Origin: Deltaproteobacteria bacterium
GTDB taxonomy: Bacteria; Bdellovibrionota; Bdellovibrionia; Bdellovibrionales; JAMPXM01
Direction: 5' to 3'
Assembly: GCA_017302795.1 (NCBI GenBank)
Contig: JAFLCB010000010.1
Coordinates: forward strand, 98,065-162,064
Length of the DNA: 64,000 nucleotides
Shown: positions 25,454 to 33,429 of the stretch, one piece after another
Layout: each line of letters starts with the position of its first letter
How positions within the stretch are numbered: position 1 is the first letter of the stretch
Program-made: the position numbers and the translations under genes
The notes under the pieces: generated by a model
What the model saw: only the letters and a program-made list of their open reading frames with translations
What the model was told of the DNA's origin: nothing
The model's database searches: none

Positions 25454-26572
25454 ATGTTAAAGACTGGTCTCAGTCTTCTTCCGAGTAATGATTACGAACT
25501 CGTTCTTACTGAAAGCGCTTTACCAAAAGATCTCACTCTTGAGCTAACGCTCGACACATTTCATAGCGAATCCGAGCATCCGAATTGGTACACCGAAGCG
25601 ATCAATCAGCACCTTCGAACCGGCGGATCATTTATCGGACATCTTGTTTCTTGGCCTGTCTTTGGGCAATGGCAGAAAGAGCGAGAGCAGGAATATTTCG
25701 AGCTCGTTCGTTCCCAAGTCACCCGCCTAGGAATTCAGGATCTTACGATTCACTATGGAAGCCTCGCCTCCGATCGCAATACTTTACTCCCGCCTGTACC
25801 TCTTCCCCACACTCAATACACAAAAACGAGCTTGAAAAACCAAATGCGGCGCCTTCAGGAAGCCGTTAACTGCAAGGTTGGTGTCGAGATACTGGCGCTC
25901 GCTGTTTCCAAAGAAGATGTCCTCTGGCAACTCGACACGATTGCTGAAGTGTCGGAGCAAGCCGACACTTATGTGCATCTCGATTTTCATAACCTTTTTT
26001 GCCAGTCCGTGAATTTCGGAGCAGATTTCGGAGAGCTTTTGTCCCGGCTTCCACTGGGCCGAATTCGGCATGCCCATATCAGCGGCGGAAGCCAGTCGCT
26101 TCATGGGAAAAACCCCGTACCCTTTCGCCGAGATACCCATGACGATCATGTACCTGAGGAACTGTGGAGCCTTTTGGAGCATTGGCTTGGAAGTCTCACA
26201 AATCTTTCGACAATTACTTTCGAACGAATTGCGGGTTCTTTCGATGATTCGCCTTTAACCAGAACATCGGTCGTTCGAGAGCTACTTCGTCTCAACGACC
26301 TCGTCATCCGCCAGAATAAAGCTGAATACAATCGCACAAACCGACATTTAACAGATCGAAATTTACGTGACTTTGCGAACAAACGTGAAACAAACCCGGC
26401 CGACATTCAATTGTTGAATCCGATAGCTGCTGAGGTCTTGATTGAGCTAATCAGAAATCAAGATGTTCATAAGCTTTCCAAGCTTTACTCAGCTCAAAAT
26501 TCAAACACGGCAGCCATCGATTTGCGAGCGGTCGACGCCGCTCGCCTAATTTTAGAAAAGTGGACGATTTAA
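25454..26572 (+). CDS. DUF692/MNIO-family multinuclear iron-dependent oxidative enzyme
   Basis: A 372-residue protein whose first ~280 residues match the TIM-barrel DUF692 (MNIO) family. Candidate iron ligands are all present in order: His63 in GSFIGHLVSW, His100 in IHYGS, Glu145 in GVEIL, Asp177/His179/Asn180 in HLDFHN, His208 in AHISGG, Asp227 and His229 in RRDTHDD, Glu257 in TFERI; the PLPHTQYTK segment matches the family's PLPYTEE. These enzymes use a mixed-valent iron cluster to convert peptide Cys into oxazolone/thioamide, thiooxazole or related groups. The last ~90 residues are helical and not recognised; no separate partner (DUF2063/MbnC type) is adjacent, so this tail may replace it. 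The start abuts the stop of a Cys-tailed secreted peptide. Confidence 0.85.
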   Translation: MLKTGLSLLPSNDYELVLTESALPKDLTLELTLDTFHSESEHPNWYTEAINQHLRTGGSFIGHLVSWPVFGQWQKEREQEYFELVRSQVTRLGIQDLTIHYGSLASDRNTLLPPVPLPHTQYTKTSLKNQMRRLQEAVNCKVGVEILALAVSKEDVLWQLDTIAEVSEQADTYVHLDFHNLFCQSVNFGADFGELLSRLPLGRIRHAHISGGSQSLHGKNPVPFRRDTHDDHVPEELWSLLEHWLGSLTNLSTITFERIAGSFDDSPLTRTSVVRELLRLNDLVIRQNKAEYNRTNRHLTDRNLRDFANKRETNPADIQLLNPIAAEVLIELIRNQDVHKLSKLYSAQNSNTAAIDLRAVDAARLILEKWTI

Positions 26573-26575
26573 ATC

Positions 26576-27754
26576 CTAGCGGAACGTCGCAATGCCCGTA
26601 ATCTGTTGACCAACGACAAGACGGTGAATGTCTTCCGTACCTTCGTAAGTGTTCACCGACTCTAGATTTAGCATGTGACGGATGACTGGATATTCATCGA
26701 TGATTCCGTTACCGCCCAGCATATCGCGGGCTTCGCGAGCGGTTTCTAGCGCAAGTTTACAGTTGTTCATTTTTGCCAATGAAACGTGGTGCGGCTGAAG
26801 CTCACCGCGCTCTTTTAGGCGACCCAGCTGAATTGCCAAGAGCTGACCCTTCGTGATTTCTTGTACCATTTTAACAAGCTTCGCCTGAGCCAATTGGTAA
26901 CCTGCCAGCGGCTTGTCATCAAAAATGATTCGCTCTTTCGCGTAATTCAATGCCGCGTGGTAACACGCATCGGCGGCACCCAAAACTCCCCACGCAATAC
27001 CGTAGCGGGCTTGAGTTAAGCAACCAAGTGGCGCCTTCAACCCTTCTCCGTTAGGCAAAAGCTGTGACTCGGGAACAACGCAATCTTGGAAATGTAGCTC
27101 AGAGGTGACACTCACGCGAAGCGAGAACTTCCCTTCCATTTTGCTTGTTGTGAAACCCGGAGTTCCTCTTTCGACGATGAAACCACGAATTTTTCCGCCC
27201 TCGTTTTCAACCCGTGCCCAAACAATTGCTATGTCGGCAATGCTACCGTTGGTAATCCACATTTTATTGCCGTTGATTTTGTATCCACCTGGGACCTTTA
27301 CAGCCCGAGTCAGCATTCCTCCTGGATTCGAACCGGCATCTGGTTCCGTTAAACCAAAGCAGCCAACGAGCTCTGCTGTCGCAAGTTTCGGCAAATACTT
27401 CTGCCGCTGCTCCTCTGAACCATAAGCGTAGATGGGATACATGACGAGCGAGCCTTGAACCGAGCAAAAAGATCGAATGCCAGAATCTCCGCGCTCAAGC
27501 TCTTGAGTCATCAATCCGTAAGCAACGTGCCCTAGGCCCGCACAGCCGTAGCCTTGGATTGTAGATCCCAAGAGTCCCATTTCGCCGAACTGGGGGATGA
27601 GCTCCATCGGAAAACGCTCTTCGCGGTGGCATTGAATCAGAAGTGGTTCGACTTTTTCTGTGACAAAGTCGCGCACACTTTGACGGACCATGAGCTCATC
27701 TTCGGTCAAAAGACTGTCCGAGTTCATGTAGTTGAGTGATTCGTATGCGGCCAT
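26576..27754 (-). CDS. gcdH: Acyl-CoA dehydrogenase, glutaryl-CoA dehydrogenase type
   Basis: A 392-residue FAD-dependent acyl-CoA dehydrogenase. Signatures include CFGLTEPDAGSNPGGM, the FAD/substrate region KMWITNGSIADIAIVWAR and the C-terminal catalytic-Glu block NLESVNTYEGTEDIHRLVVGQQITGIATF, which is the form found in glutaryl-CoA dehydrogenase (oxidation and decarboxylation of glutaryl-CoA to crotonyl-CoA in Lys/Trp breakdown). The window also holds kynA and kynB, the first steps of Trp catabolism. Convergent with the DUF692 gene (3 bp apart) and divergent from the E1 gene. Confidence 0.85.
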   Translation of the reverse strand: MAAYESLNYMNSDSLLTEDELMVRQSVRDFVTEKVEPLLIQCHREERFPMELIPQFGEMGLLGSTIQGYGCAGLGHVAYGLMTQELERGDSGIRSFCSVQGSLVMYPIYAYGSEEQRQKYLPKLATAELVGCFGLTEPDAGSNPGGMLTRAVKVPGGYKINGNKMWITNGSIADIAIVWARVENEGGKIRGFIVERGTPGFTTSKMEGKFSLRVSVTSELHFQDCVVPESQLLPNGEGLKAPLGCLTQARYGIAWGVLGAADACYHAALNYAKERIIFDDKPLAGYQLAQAKLVKMVQEITKGQLLAIQLGRLKERGELQPHHVSLAKMNNCKLALETAREARDMLGGNGIIDEYPVIRHMLNLESVNTYEGTEDIHRLVVGQQITGIATFR

Positions 27755-27882
27755 TGGGACCTCCGGTTACTTCGTTCAGGACATCGTTCAAAACCCGTTT
27801 GCATGACACAAACGCCTTGGGTAGGCTTAACAACGCACTAGCCTTGGCCCTCAGTCTACAAGAAAACACCTTAGGAAACGAA

Positions 27883-30210
27883 ATGTTTAACCGAGCCGAA
27901 GTCGTTGATCAAAACTTTTCTAGATTCGTGCGAGATGGCAATTTACCGACCGCGCGGTCCGAGACCGGTTTTTACGACCCCAACGGTAAATATGGCTACA
28001 AATATGCCCTCAGACCTGCGGATTTTATGGACCTTTTTGAGTCGCAGATGATGAGCCGCCATCTGGACCTGATTGCCCGAGTTTTGAAAAATAAAAACCT
28101 CTGCTACTACACGATCGGGTCTTCCGGGCATGAGGGGAACGTCGCTCTCGGAAAGGCCTTTCGACTGACCGACATGGCTTTTTTGCATTACCGAAGCGGC
28201 GGCTTTATGATTCAGCGCTCGAAACAGCTGCCTGGAGCCACACCGCTTTACGACATGATGCTCTCGTTTTTTGCCTCGACCGACGAACCCATCGCCGGAG
28301 GTCGGCACAAGGTTTTCGGAAGTCTTCCACTACTTGTGCCGCCACAAACCAGCACTATTGCCTCGCATTTGCCAAAAGCTGTGGGTGCAGCACTTTCTAT
28401 TCAGCGCGCGCACGCCTTAGGGATCGAATCCGTTATGCCTGCTGATGCGGTCGTTTCTTGTTCGTTTGGCGATGCTTCGGCCAACCATTCCACGGCTGTC
28501 GGTGCTATTAATATGGCAAGCTGGGTTTCCTACCAAAACCTGCCAGTCCCATTGATCTTTGTTTGCGAAGACAACGGAATCGGAATTTCGGTTCAAACGC
28601 CTGGCAGCTGGATTGAAAGTAGCTTCGGCAATCGGCCCGGCATCAAGTACATCCACGCCGACGGTTTGAATCTCTTTGATGTTTACCAGAAAGCTCAAGA
28701 AGCATCCGACTACGCTCGAACCAGACGTCGTCCCGTGTTTTTCCATATCGATACAGTTCGCCTGATGGGACACGCGGGATCGGACATGGAAAATACCTAC
28801 CGATCGTTTTCACAAATTGAGGCCGTGGAGTTTCAAGATCCGCTCCTTCATTCAGCTCGGCTTGCGGTCGAGAATGGTTTTGCGACTCAAACTCAAATTG
28901 TCGAGATGTATGAAACGATTCGCGAACAAGTCCGCGCGGTTTCTGAAAGCGCTATCAAACGCCCACAGCTTTCTAAACCGGAAGAAGTTCGATCAACCAT
29001 TACTGCCTGCACTGCAAAGCGCAATACGCCTGATCTACCGTCCGAAGAAGAGCGAAAGTCGGCCTTTGGAAATTCGGACTGGGAAAAAGCAAAAACGCCC
29101 CTTCACATGGCGAAACTGATTAACCTAGGCCTTCACGACATACTTTTGCGCTACAAAAATACCGTCATTTTTGGCGAAGACGTCGCGCAAAAGGGGGGTG
29201 TCTACAATGTCACCGACACCCTTCATAAAAAGTTCGGCGCCAAACGAGTATTCAATTCTTTGCTCGACGAACAGTCCATCATCGGAACCGCCATCGGCAT
29301 GGCCCACAACGGTTTCGTGCCAATTCCTGAGATTCAATTTTTAGCATATGTGCACAACGCCGAAGACCAAATCCGTGGTGAAGCCGCGACCCTCGCATTT
29401 TTCTCGCAAGGTCAGTACACTAATCCGATGGTTCTGCGGGTAGCGGGCCTTGCCTACCAAAAAGGTTTTGGCGGACACTTTCACAATGACAATTCCCTCG
29501 CGGTCTTTCGCGATATTCCTGGGCTCGTTATCGCTGTTCCATCAAATGGCGCAGACGCCGTCAAAATGATGAGACGCTGTGTTCGCGAAGCCCATGAAAA
29601 TGGCCGCGTCGTTATTTTCATCGAACCGATTGCTCTTTACATGACGCGCGACCTTGACGAGGACGGCGATAAACTTTGGTGCTCGGAATATCCCGGACCA
29701 TCAGAAGAAATCGCCTTTGGCGAGTTCGGTGTTTACAAGTCATATTCAGAAAAATCATCCACCGAAAAAACTTCGGCCGACGCACCTGCGGATCTCACGA
29801 TCCTGACTTATGGCAATGGCACCTACTACTCACGTCAAGCGACAAATATTCTAGCAAAGAAGTACGGGCAACGCGTAAAGGTCTTAGATCTTCGCTGGCT
29901 ATCGGACGTCAATGTCAAAGCCATCGCCAAAGAAATCGGACTTTCGAAATATGTGCTTGTCGTCGAAGAGTGCCGAAAAACGGGTTCATTTAGCGAATTC
30001 CTTGTGTCGGCAATGGTGGAACAGTTCACCGAGCTTGGCGCTCAGTTGCCAAAGATCAAAGTCGTCGCTGCCGATGATTGCTTCATTCCATTAGGAAAAG
30101 CGTCAGCCGCCGGCCTACCGAAAAAAGAAGAAATTCTCGCCGGCGCCCTCCAGCTTCTGGGACTTCAGGCCCGAACAATGACCGACAAGCGCGAGGGAGC
30201 ATCGCTATGA
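27883..30210 (+). CDS. Fused alpha-beta E1 subunit of a 2-oxo acid (branched-chain) dehydrogenase
   Basis: A ~775-residue thiamine-diphosphate enzyme. The alpha half carries GSSGHEGNVALGKAFR and the cofactor-binding stretch CSFGDASANHS with NMASW (GDG-x~25-N-type motif); the beta half carries VIFGEDVAQKGGVYNVTDTL and FNSLLDEQSIIGTAIGMAHNG. Separate E1-alpha and E1-beta subunits are the rule for branched-chain keto acid dehydrogenase; here they are one chain. It decarboxylates branched-chain 2-oxo acids and passes the acyl group to an E2 that is not in this window. The start is put at the ATG at 27883, which has AGGAA upstream; a longer frame would overlap the divergent gcdH start. Confidence 0.87.
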   Translation: MFNRAEVVDQNFSRFVRDGNLPTARSETGFYDPNGKYGYKYALRPADFMDLFESQMMSRHLDLIARVLKNKNLCYYTIGSSGHEGNVALGKAFRLTDMAFLHYRSGGFMIQRSKQLPGATPLYDMMLSFFASTDEPIAGGRHKVFGSLPLLVPPQTSTIASHLPKAVGAALSIQRAHALGIESVMPADAVVSCSFGDASANHSTAVGAINMASWVSYQNLPVPLIFVCEDNGIGISVQTPGSWIESSFGNRPGIKYIHADGLNLFDVYQKAQEASDYARTRRRPVFFHIDTVRLMGHAGSDMENTYRSFSQIEAVEFQDPLLHSARLAVENGFATQTQIVEMYETIREQVRAVSESAIKRPQLSKPEEVRSTITACTAKRNTPDLPSEEERKSAFGNSDWEKAKTPLHMAKLINLGLHDILLRYKNTVIFGEDVAQKGGVYNVTDTLHKKFGAKRVFNSLLDEQSIIGTAIGMAHNGFVPIPEIQFLAYVHNAEDQIRGEAATLAFFSQGQYTNPMVLRVAGLAYQKGFGGHFHNDNSLAVFRDIPGLVIAVPSNGADAVKMMRRCVREAHENGRVVIFIEPIALYMTRDLDEDGDKLWCSEYPGPSEEIAFGEFGVYKSYSEKSSTEKTSADAPADLTILTYGNGTYYSRQATNILAKKYGQRVKVLDLRWLSDVNVKAIAKEIGLSKYVLVVEECRKTGSFSEFLVSAMVEQFTELGAQLPKIKVVAADDCFIPLGKASAAGLPKKEEILAGALQLLGLQARTMTDKREGASL

Positions 30211-30238
30211 AATTAGTCGATGGAGCATCGCTATGAAA
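30196..30238 (+). repeat. 17-bp tandem repeat creating a coupling mini-ORF
   Basis: GGAGCATCGCTATGAAA occurs at 30196-30212 and again at 30222-30238 (26-bp period). The first copy ends the E1 gene (C-terminus G-A-S-L, TGA) and contains an ATG that opens a 9-codon ORF, MKLVDGASL, whose TGA overlaps the ATG of the FabD-like gene. Each copy therefore has its own GGAG site and ATGA overlap. Confidence 0.75.
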
Positions 30239-31240
30239 AAAAATCGCCTCGCCATAATTTGTCCAGGACGCGGGTCTTACACCAAGGAAACACTTGGCTA
30301 TCTGACAAAGTACCGACCAAGAATTAACGACTTCATCGAGGATCTTGATAGTCGGAGAAAATCGCGCGGCGAACCGACGATTTCAGAACTCGATCAAGCG
30401 ACCACATTTTCTCCTGGTATTCACACCAAAGGCGAAAACGCTTCGACCTTGATATATGCTTGCTCGTACGCGGATTTTCAATCGATTGACCTCGAGAAAA
30501 ATGAAATCGTGGCAGTCACTGGAAATTCCATGGGTTGGTATCTGGCACTGGCATTCGGTGGCGCACTGAATTGGGCCGGTGCTTTTGATGTGATCAACAC
30601 GATGGGCTCGATGATGAAAGATAAAATCATCGGCGGCCAAATCATTTATCCGGTCGTCAACGGCGATTGGATTAAATCGAAAGAGCTTTTAGCCACCGTT
30701 GAAAAGGCGATTCACGAAGCGCGCACACAAGGCGGCGAAATTTACTCGTCTATTCACTTAGGTGGATACGCTGTTTTGGGAGGCGACGCCAAGGGCTTAA
30801 GCCTCATGATGAAGCTACTTCCGAAAATCGAAAATTATCCCTTCCAACTCGTCAACCACGCGGCTTTTCACACGCCGCTGTTAAAGCAAACTTCGGAGCG
30901 CGCTTCTGAAATTCTCTCGCCCGAACTATTTCAAACTCCAACCAAACCACTCGTCGATGGTCGCGGTAAAATCTGGCAACCCTACGCCACCGATCTCGAA
31001 GACCTTTATCGCTACACCTTGGACACACAGGTCGTAGACACTTACGACTTCACGAAAGCCGTTACCGTTACGCTGAAAGAGTTCGCTCCTGACAAGCTTG
31101 TTCTTCTCGGCCCTGGTAACAGTCTCGGCGGATCTATCGGACAGATTTTGGTCGAAAATAAATGGCAAGGAATTCAAAACAAAGTCGATTTTTCAGCGAG
31201 GCAAAAGGAAGACCCATTCCTTATCTCCATGGGCCTCTAG
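30233..31240 (+). CDS. FabD-like acyltransferase (ACP S-malonyltransferase family)
   Basis: A 335-residue member of the malonyl-CoA:ACP acyltransferase fold: opening AIICPGRGSYTK, nucleophile elbow GNSMGW (Ser ~100) and catalytic His in NHAAFHTPLL (about residue 204). Cognate Gln/Arg positions are less standard, and the ~40-residue segment after GRGSYTK is longer than in FabD. It follows the E1 gene with a duplicated coupling element between. A role in loading or trans-esterifying an acyl group linked to branched-chain fatty acid synthesis is plausible given that E1 supplies branched-chain acyl-CoA primers, but this is inference. Confidence 0.75.
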   Translation: MKKNRLAIICPGRGSYTKETLGYLTKYRPRINDFIEDLDSRRKSRGEPTISELDQATTFSPGIHTKGENASTLIYACSYADFQSIDLEKNEIVAVTGNSMGWYLALAFGGALNWAGAFDVINTMGSMMKDKIIGGQIIYPVVNGDWIKSKELLATVEKAIHEARTQGGEIYSSIHLGGYAVLGGDAKGLSLMMKLLPKIENYPFQLVNHAAFHTPLLKQTSERASEILSPELFQTPTKPLVDGRGKIWQPYATDLEDLYRYTLDTQVVDTYDFTKAVTVTLKEFAPDKLVLLGPGNSLGGSIGQILVENKWQGIQNKVDFSARQKEDPFLISMGL

Positions 31241-31294
31241 GGTACCGCCTACCTTTTGGTAGCGCAGCTGCGCTACCAAAAGGTAGGCGGTACC
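31241..31294. repeat. Perfect 54-bp palindrome between convergent genes
   Basis: A perfect inverted repeat with no loop: each 27-bp arm begins GGTACCGCCTACCTTTTGGT and continues AGCGCAG to the centre. It starts at the base after the FabD-like stop codon and encodes the last residues (P-P-T-F-W) and stop of the convergent DUF455 gene. A perfect palindrome this long can form a cruciform or a very stable hairpin in either transcript, and would serve as a bidirectional terminator, although no T-run follows it. A shorter related string (AGGTAAGGCGGTAC) occurs near 39208. Confidence 0.85.
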
Positions 31295-32181
31295 TTTGGG
31301 CGCTTTTGGCTGAAGTCGGTTTTCTCGAACAGCAATCGAATGATTTCGTTTTCAGGTTCAGAAAACCCAGCCTGAGTGCGGTAGGCATAGGCTGGGCGTT
31401 CGGTTCTTGGCATGTGCCAAAGGATTTCGGGATAGTGCTTTCGAAAGTGCTTATCCGAATCGATTTCGCGTTTCCGACAGAGCTCTCGGTACCAACGACT
31501 TCCAAAAGACACATGACCAATTTCTTCGCGCAAAATCGTGCCGACGATCTCACGGGAAATCTTCACATATGGTTCATTGACGCCCGACAGTTTTTCAGTG
31601 ATGCGAGCACCGGCATCTAGCCCTGATCCTTCCATGTAGCGATGAACCAAAAGTACGCGCCCAAGTAAATCCCCTGGCCGCGCAACATCCGACTCAGCAG
31701 TGCGTTCAAATTCACAAACCGCCTCCCAAAGTGCGGCATGAACTGGAAGAGCACCCCAATGACTACCAAGCTCTTCGATGCCGTCCAAGCAAAGCGAAAA
31801 GTGCCTCGCTTCGTCTAGTGCGATTTCAGAAAGCTCTTCGCGAAAAACTGGTGATGCATCTGGAAATTCAATCAACGTTCGCACCGCAAGCTCCATCGCT
31901 TGAAGTTCGATGTTTCCAAGATCATGAAGCAACCGGATCTGACCTTCGCGAGTGGCAAGCCCTGGTTTGCGAGGGTGGAGCTTTATCGAGAGTACCTCGG
32001 CATCTCGGCCGGGAACCTCAGGAAAGATTAAAGCGTCTTTTTTCAGCACTTCGCTGCCGGAGGACGGACCTGCGAGATCGCGGGCCGATAGACGCGATCC
32101 CAATAGCGCTTCGATGACCGATGGTAGCCCATCGATCTTCTGTCGCGCTGTTTCAATTTTCAGCCATGCCGTGGCATCCAT
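31273..32181 (-). CDS. DUF455 family ferritin-like di-iron protein
   Basis: About 302 residues with the DUF455 ferritin-like pattern: HDLGNIELQAMELA (first Glu and a His), DEARHFSLC (E-x-x-H), YMEGSGLDAG and LREEIGHVSFGSRW (second E-x-x-H). This four-helix bundle probably binds two iron atoms, as in MiaE-type tRNA hydroxylases, but the substrate of DUF455 proteins is not known to me. The start is put at the ATG at 32181 (AAGG site upstream); a longer frame to 32274 would run into the divergent yebC gene. The gene ends inside the 54-bp palindrome. Confidence 0.82.
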   Translation of the reverse strand: MDATAWLKIETARQKIDGLPSVIEALLGSRLSARDLAGPSSGSEVLKKDALIFPEVPGRDAEVLSIKLHPRKPGLATREGQIRLLHDLGNIELQAMELAVRTLIEFPDASPVFREELSEIALDEARHFSLCLDGIEELGSHWGALPVHAALWEAVCEFERTAESDVARPGDLLGRVLLVHRYMEGSGLDAGARITEKLSGVNEPYVKISREIVGTILREEIGHVSFGSRWYRELCRKREIDSDKHFRKHYPEILWHMPRTERPAYAYRTQAGFSEPENEIIRLLFEKTDFSQKRPKVPPTFW

Positions 32182-32228
32182 AACTCGCCTTCTTGCCTCC
32201 ACAATTCTCCATGCGTCAAGATAGTGAA

Positions 32229-32936
32229 ATGGGAAAAGGTTGGAAACAAGCAGGTATGGCGGCGAATGCCGCAAAAAAGGGTGCGATCTTCACTAAAATG
32301 GCGCGCGAGATTCAAGTCTCGGCCAAGCTTGGTGGCCCAGATCCCAACGCAAACTCTCGTCTACGAATGGCCATCGACGCCGCACGCGAAGTCTCTTGTC
32401 CAAAAGACACGATCGAACGCGCCATAAAAAAAGGCGCCGGCCTGTTGGATGATGGCGCACAAATCGAAGAGCTTTCTTATGAGGGCTATGGCCCCCATAA
32501 AGTCGGAATTATCGTCGAATGCCAAACTGACAACCGTAACCGCACAGCATCTGAGATTCGAAACGTCTTCAATAAAAATGACGGAGCACTTGGCGCAGAA
32601 GGAAGCGTCATGTGGATGTTTGACCGCGTCGCTCTTCTTGAAGGTACGAAAGCAGGGGTTAAAGATCCCGACGAAGAAGCGATTGAAATTGGAGCCAATG
32701 AAGTTGAACGCCTCGAAGGTGATAAATTTTTATTTTATGGTTCTCCCGAAGATTTAAAAACCATAGAGCACGCAATGACGGCACGTGGTTGGTCTGTTTC
32801 AACTTCTGAACTTAGCTTCAAACCAAAAAACATTACCGAGTTGAACGAAGAACAGAAGAAAGAAGTTCTCGAGTTTATGCAGCTTCTCGATGATTGCGAC
32901 GATACTCACAGGATTCACTGCACTTTAGATCTGTAA
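32229..32936 (+). CDS. yebC: YebC/PmpR family protein
   Basis: About 235 residues of the YebC/TACO1 family: KGWKQAGMAANAAKKGAIFTKMAREI, then GGPDPNANSRLRMAIDAAR and CPKDTIERAIKKGAG are hallmark N-terminal motifs, and YEGYGPHKVGIIVE the start of the second domain. Such proteins act as transcriptional regulators or, as recently shown for several, as translation factors at proline-rich stretches. The ATG at 32229 is chosen by comparison with the family start; an in-frame ATG at 32211 is an alternative. Divergent from the DUF455 gene. Confidence 0.9.
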   Translation: MGKGWKQAGMAANAAKKGAIFTKMAREIQVSAKLGGPDPNANSRLRMAIDAAREVSCPKDTIERAIKKGAGLLDDGAQIEELSYEGYGPHKVGIIVECQTDNRNRTASEIRNVFNKNDGALGAEGSVMWMFDRVALLEGTKAGVKDPDEEAIEIGANEVERLEGDKFLFYGSPEDLKTIEHAMTARGWSVSTSELSFKPKNITELNEEQKKEVLEFMQLLDDCDDTHRIHCTLDL

Positions 32937-32967
32937 ACAAGCCGGTGAGACGTCGAAGGATCTGAAC

Positions 32968-33423
32968 TTATCTCGCGGAAGCCAGCGCCTTGAAAGCGGT
33001 GGCATAGAGGTAGATTTGCTTCACCATAGAGTTCAACCCATTCGCGCGACTAGGGCTTAGGTGAGATTCAAAGCCGAGATCCTTTAAAAACTGCGGCGTC
33101 ACAGATAGAACTTCAGCAGGTGTGGCCTCCGAATAAACACGGATTAAACAAGCCACTAGGCCACGTACGATCACGGCATCGCTATCTCCGACTAATTTCA
33201 TCAAACCATCTTTTCCCAGCTCTGCGTGAAGCCAAACCTGGCTCTGGCAACCCTTCACCAGAAACTGTTCGTTTCGATATTTCTCTGAAAGCGGTGGCAA
33301 GGCTTTGCCGATCTCGATGACACGCTTATACCTAGCTTCCCAATCCGGATCTTTTTGAAAGTCAGATTTCAAAGCTTCAATTCGTTGGTGAATAGTTACT
33401 GTCGAAGGTGTTTGCGCAGTCAT
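32968..33423 (-). CDS. sufE: SufE-family sulfur acceptor protein
   Basis: A 151-residue SufE homologue: the sulfur-accepting Cys lies in FLVKGCQSQVW and is followed by the usual SDAVIVRGLVACLI. SufE takes persulfide from the cysteine desulfurase SufS for Fe-S cluster assembly. No other suf gene is in the window. It starts 6 bp after the stop of the upstream Cys-cluster protein, so the two form a short operon. Confidence 0.88.
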   Translation of the reverse strand: MTAQTPSTVTIHQRIEALKSDFQKDPDWEARYKRVIEIGKALPPLSEKYRNEQFLVKGCQSQVWLHAELGKDGLMKLVGDSDAVIVRGLVACLIRVYSEATPAEVLSVTPQFLKDLGFESHLSPSRANGLNSMVKQIYLYATAFKALASAR

Positions 33424-33429
33424 GATTCT

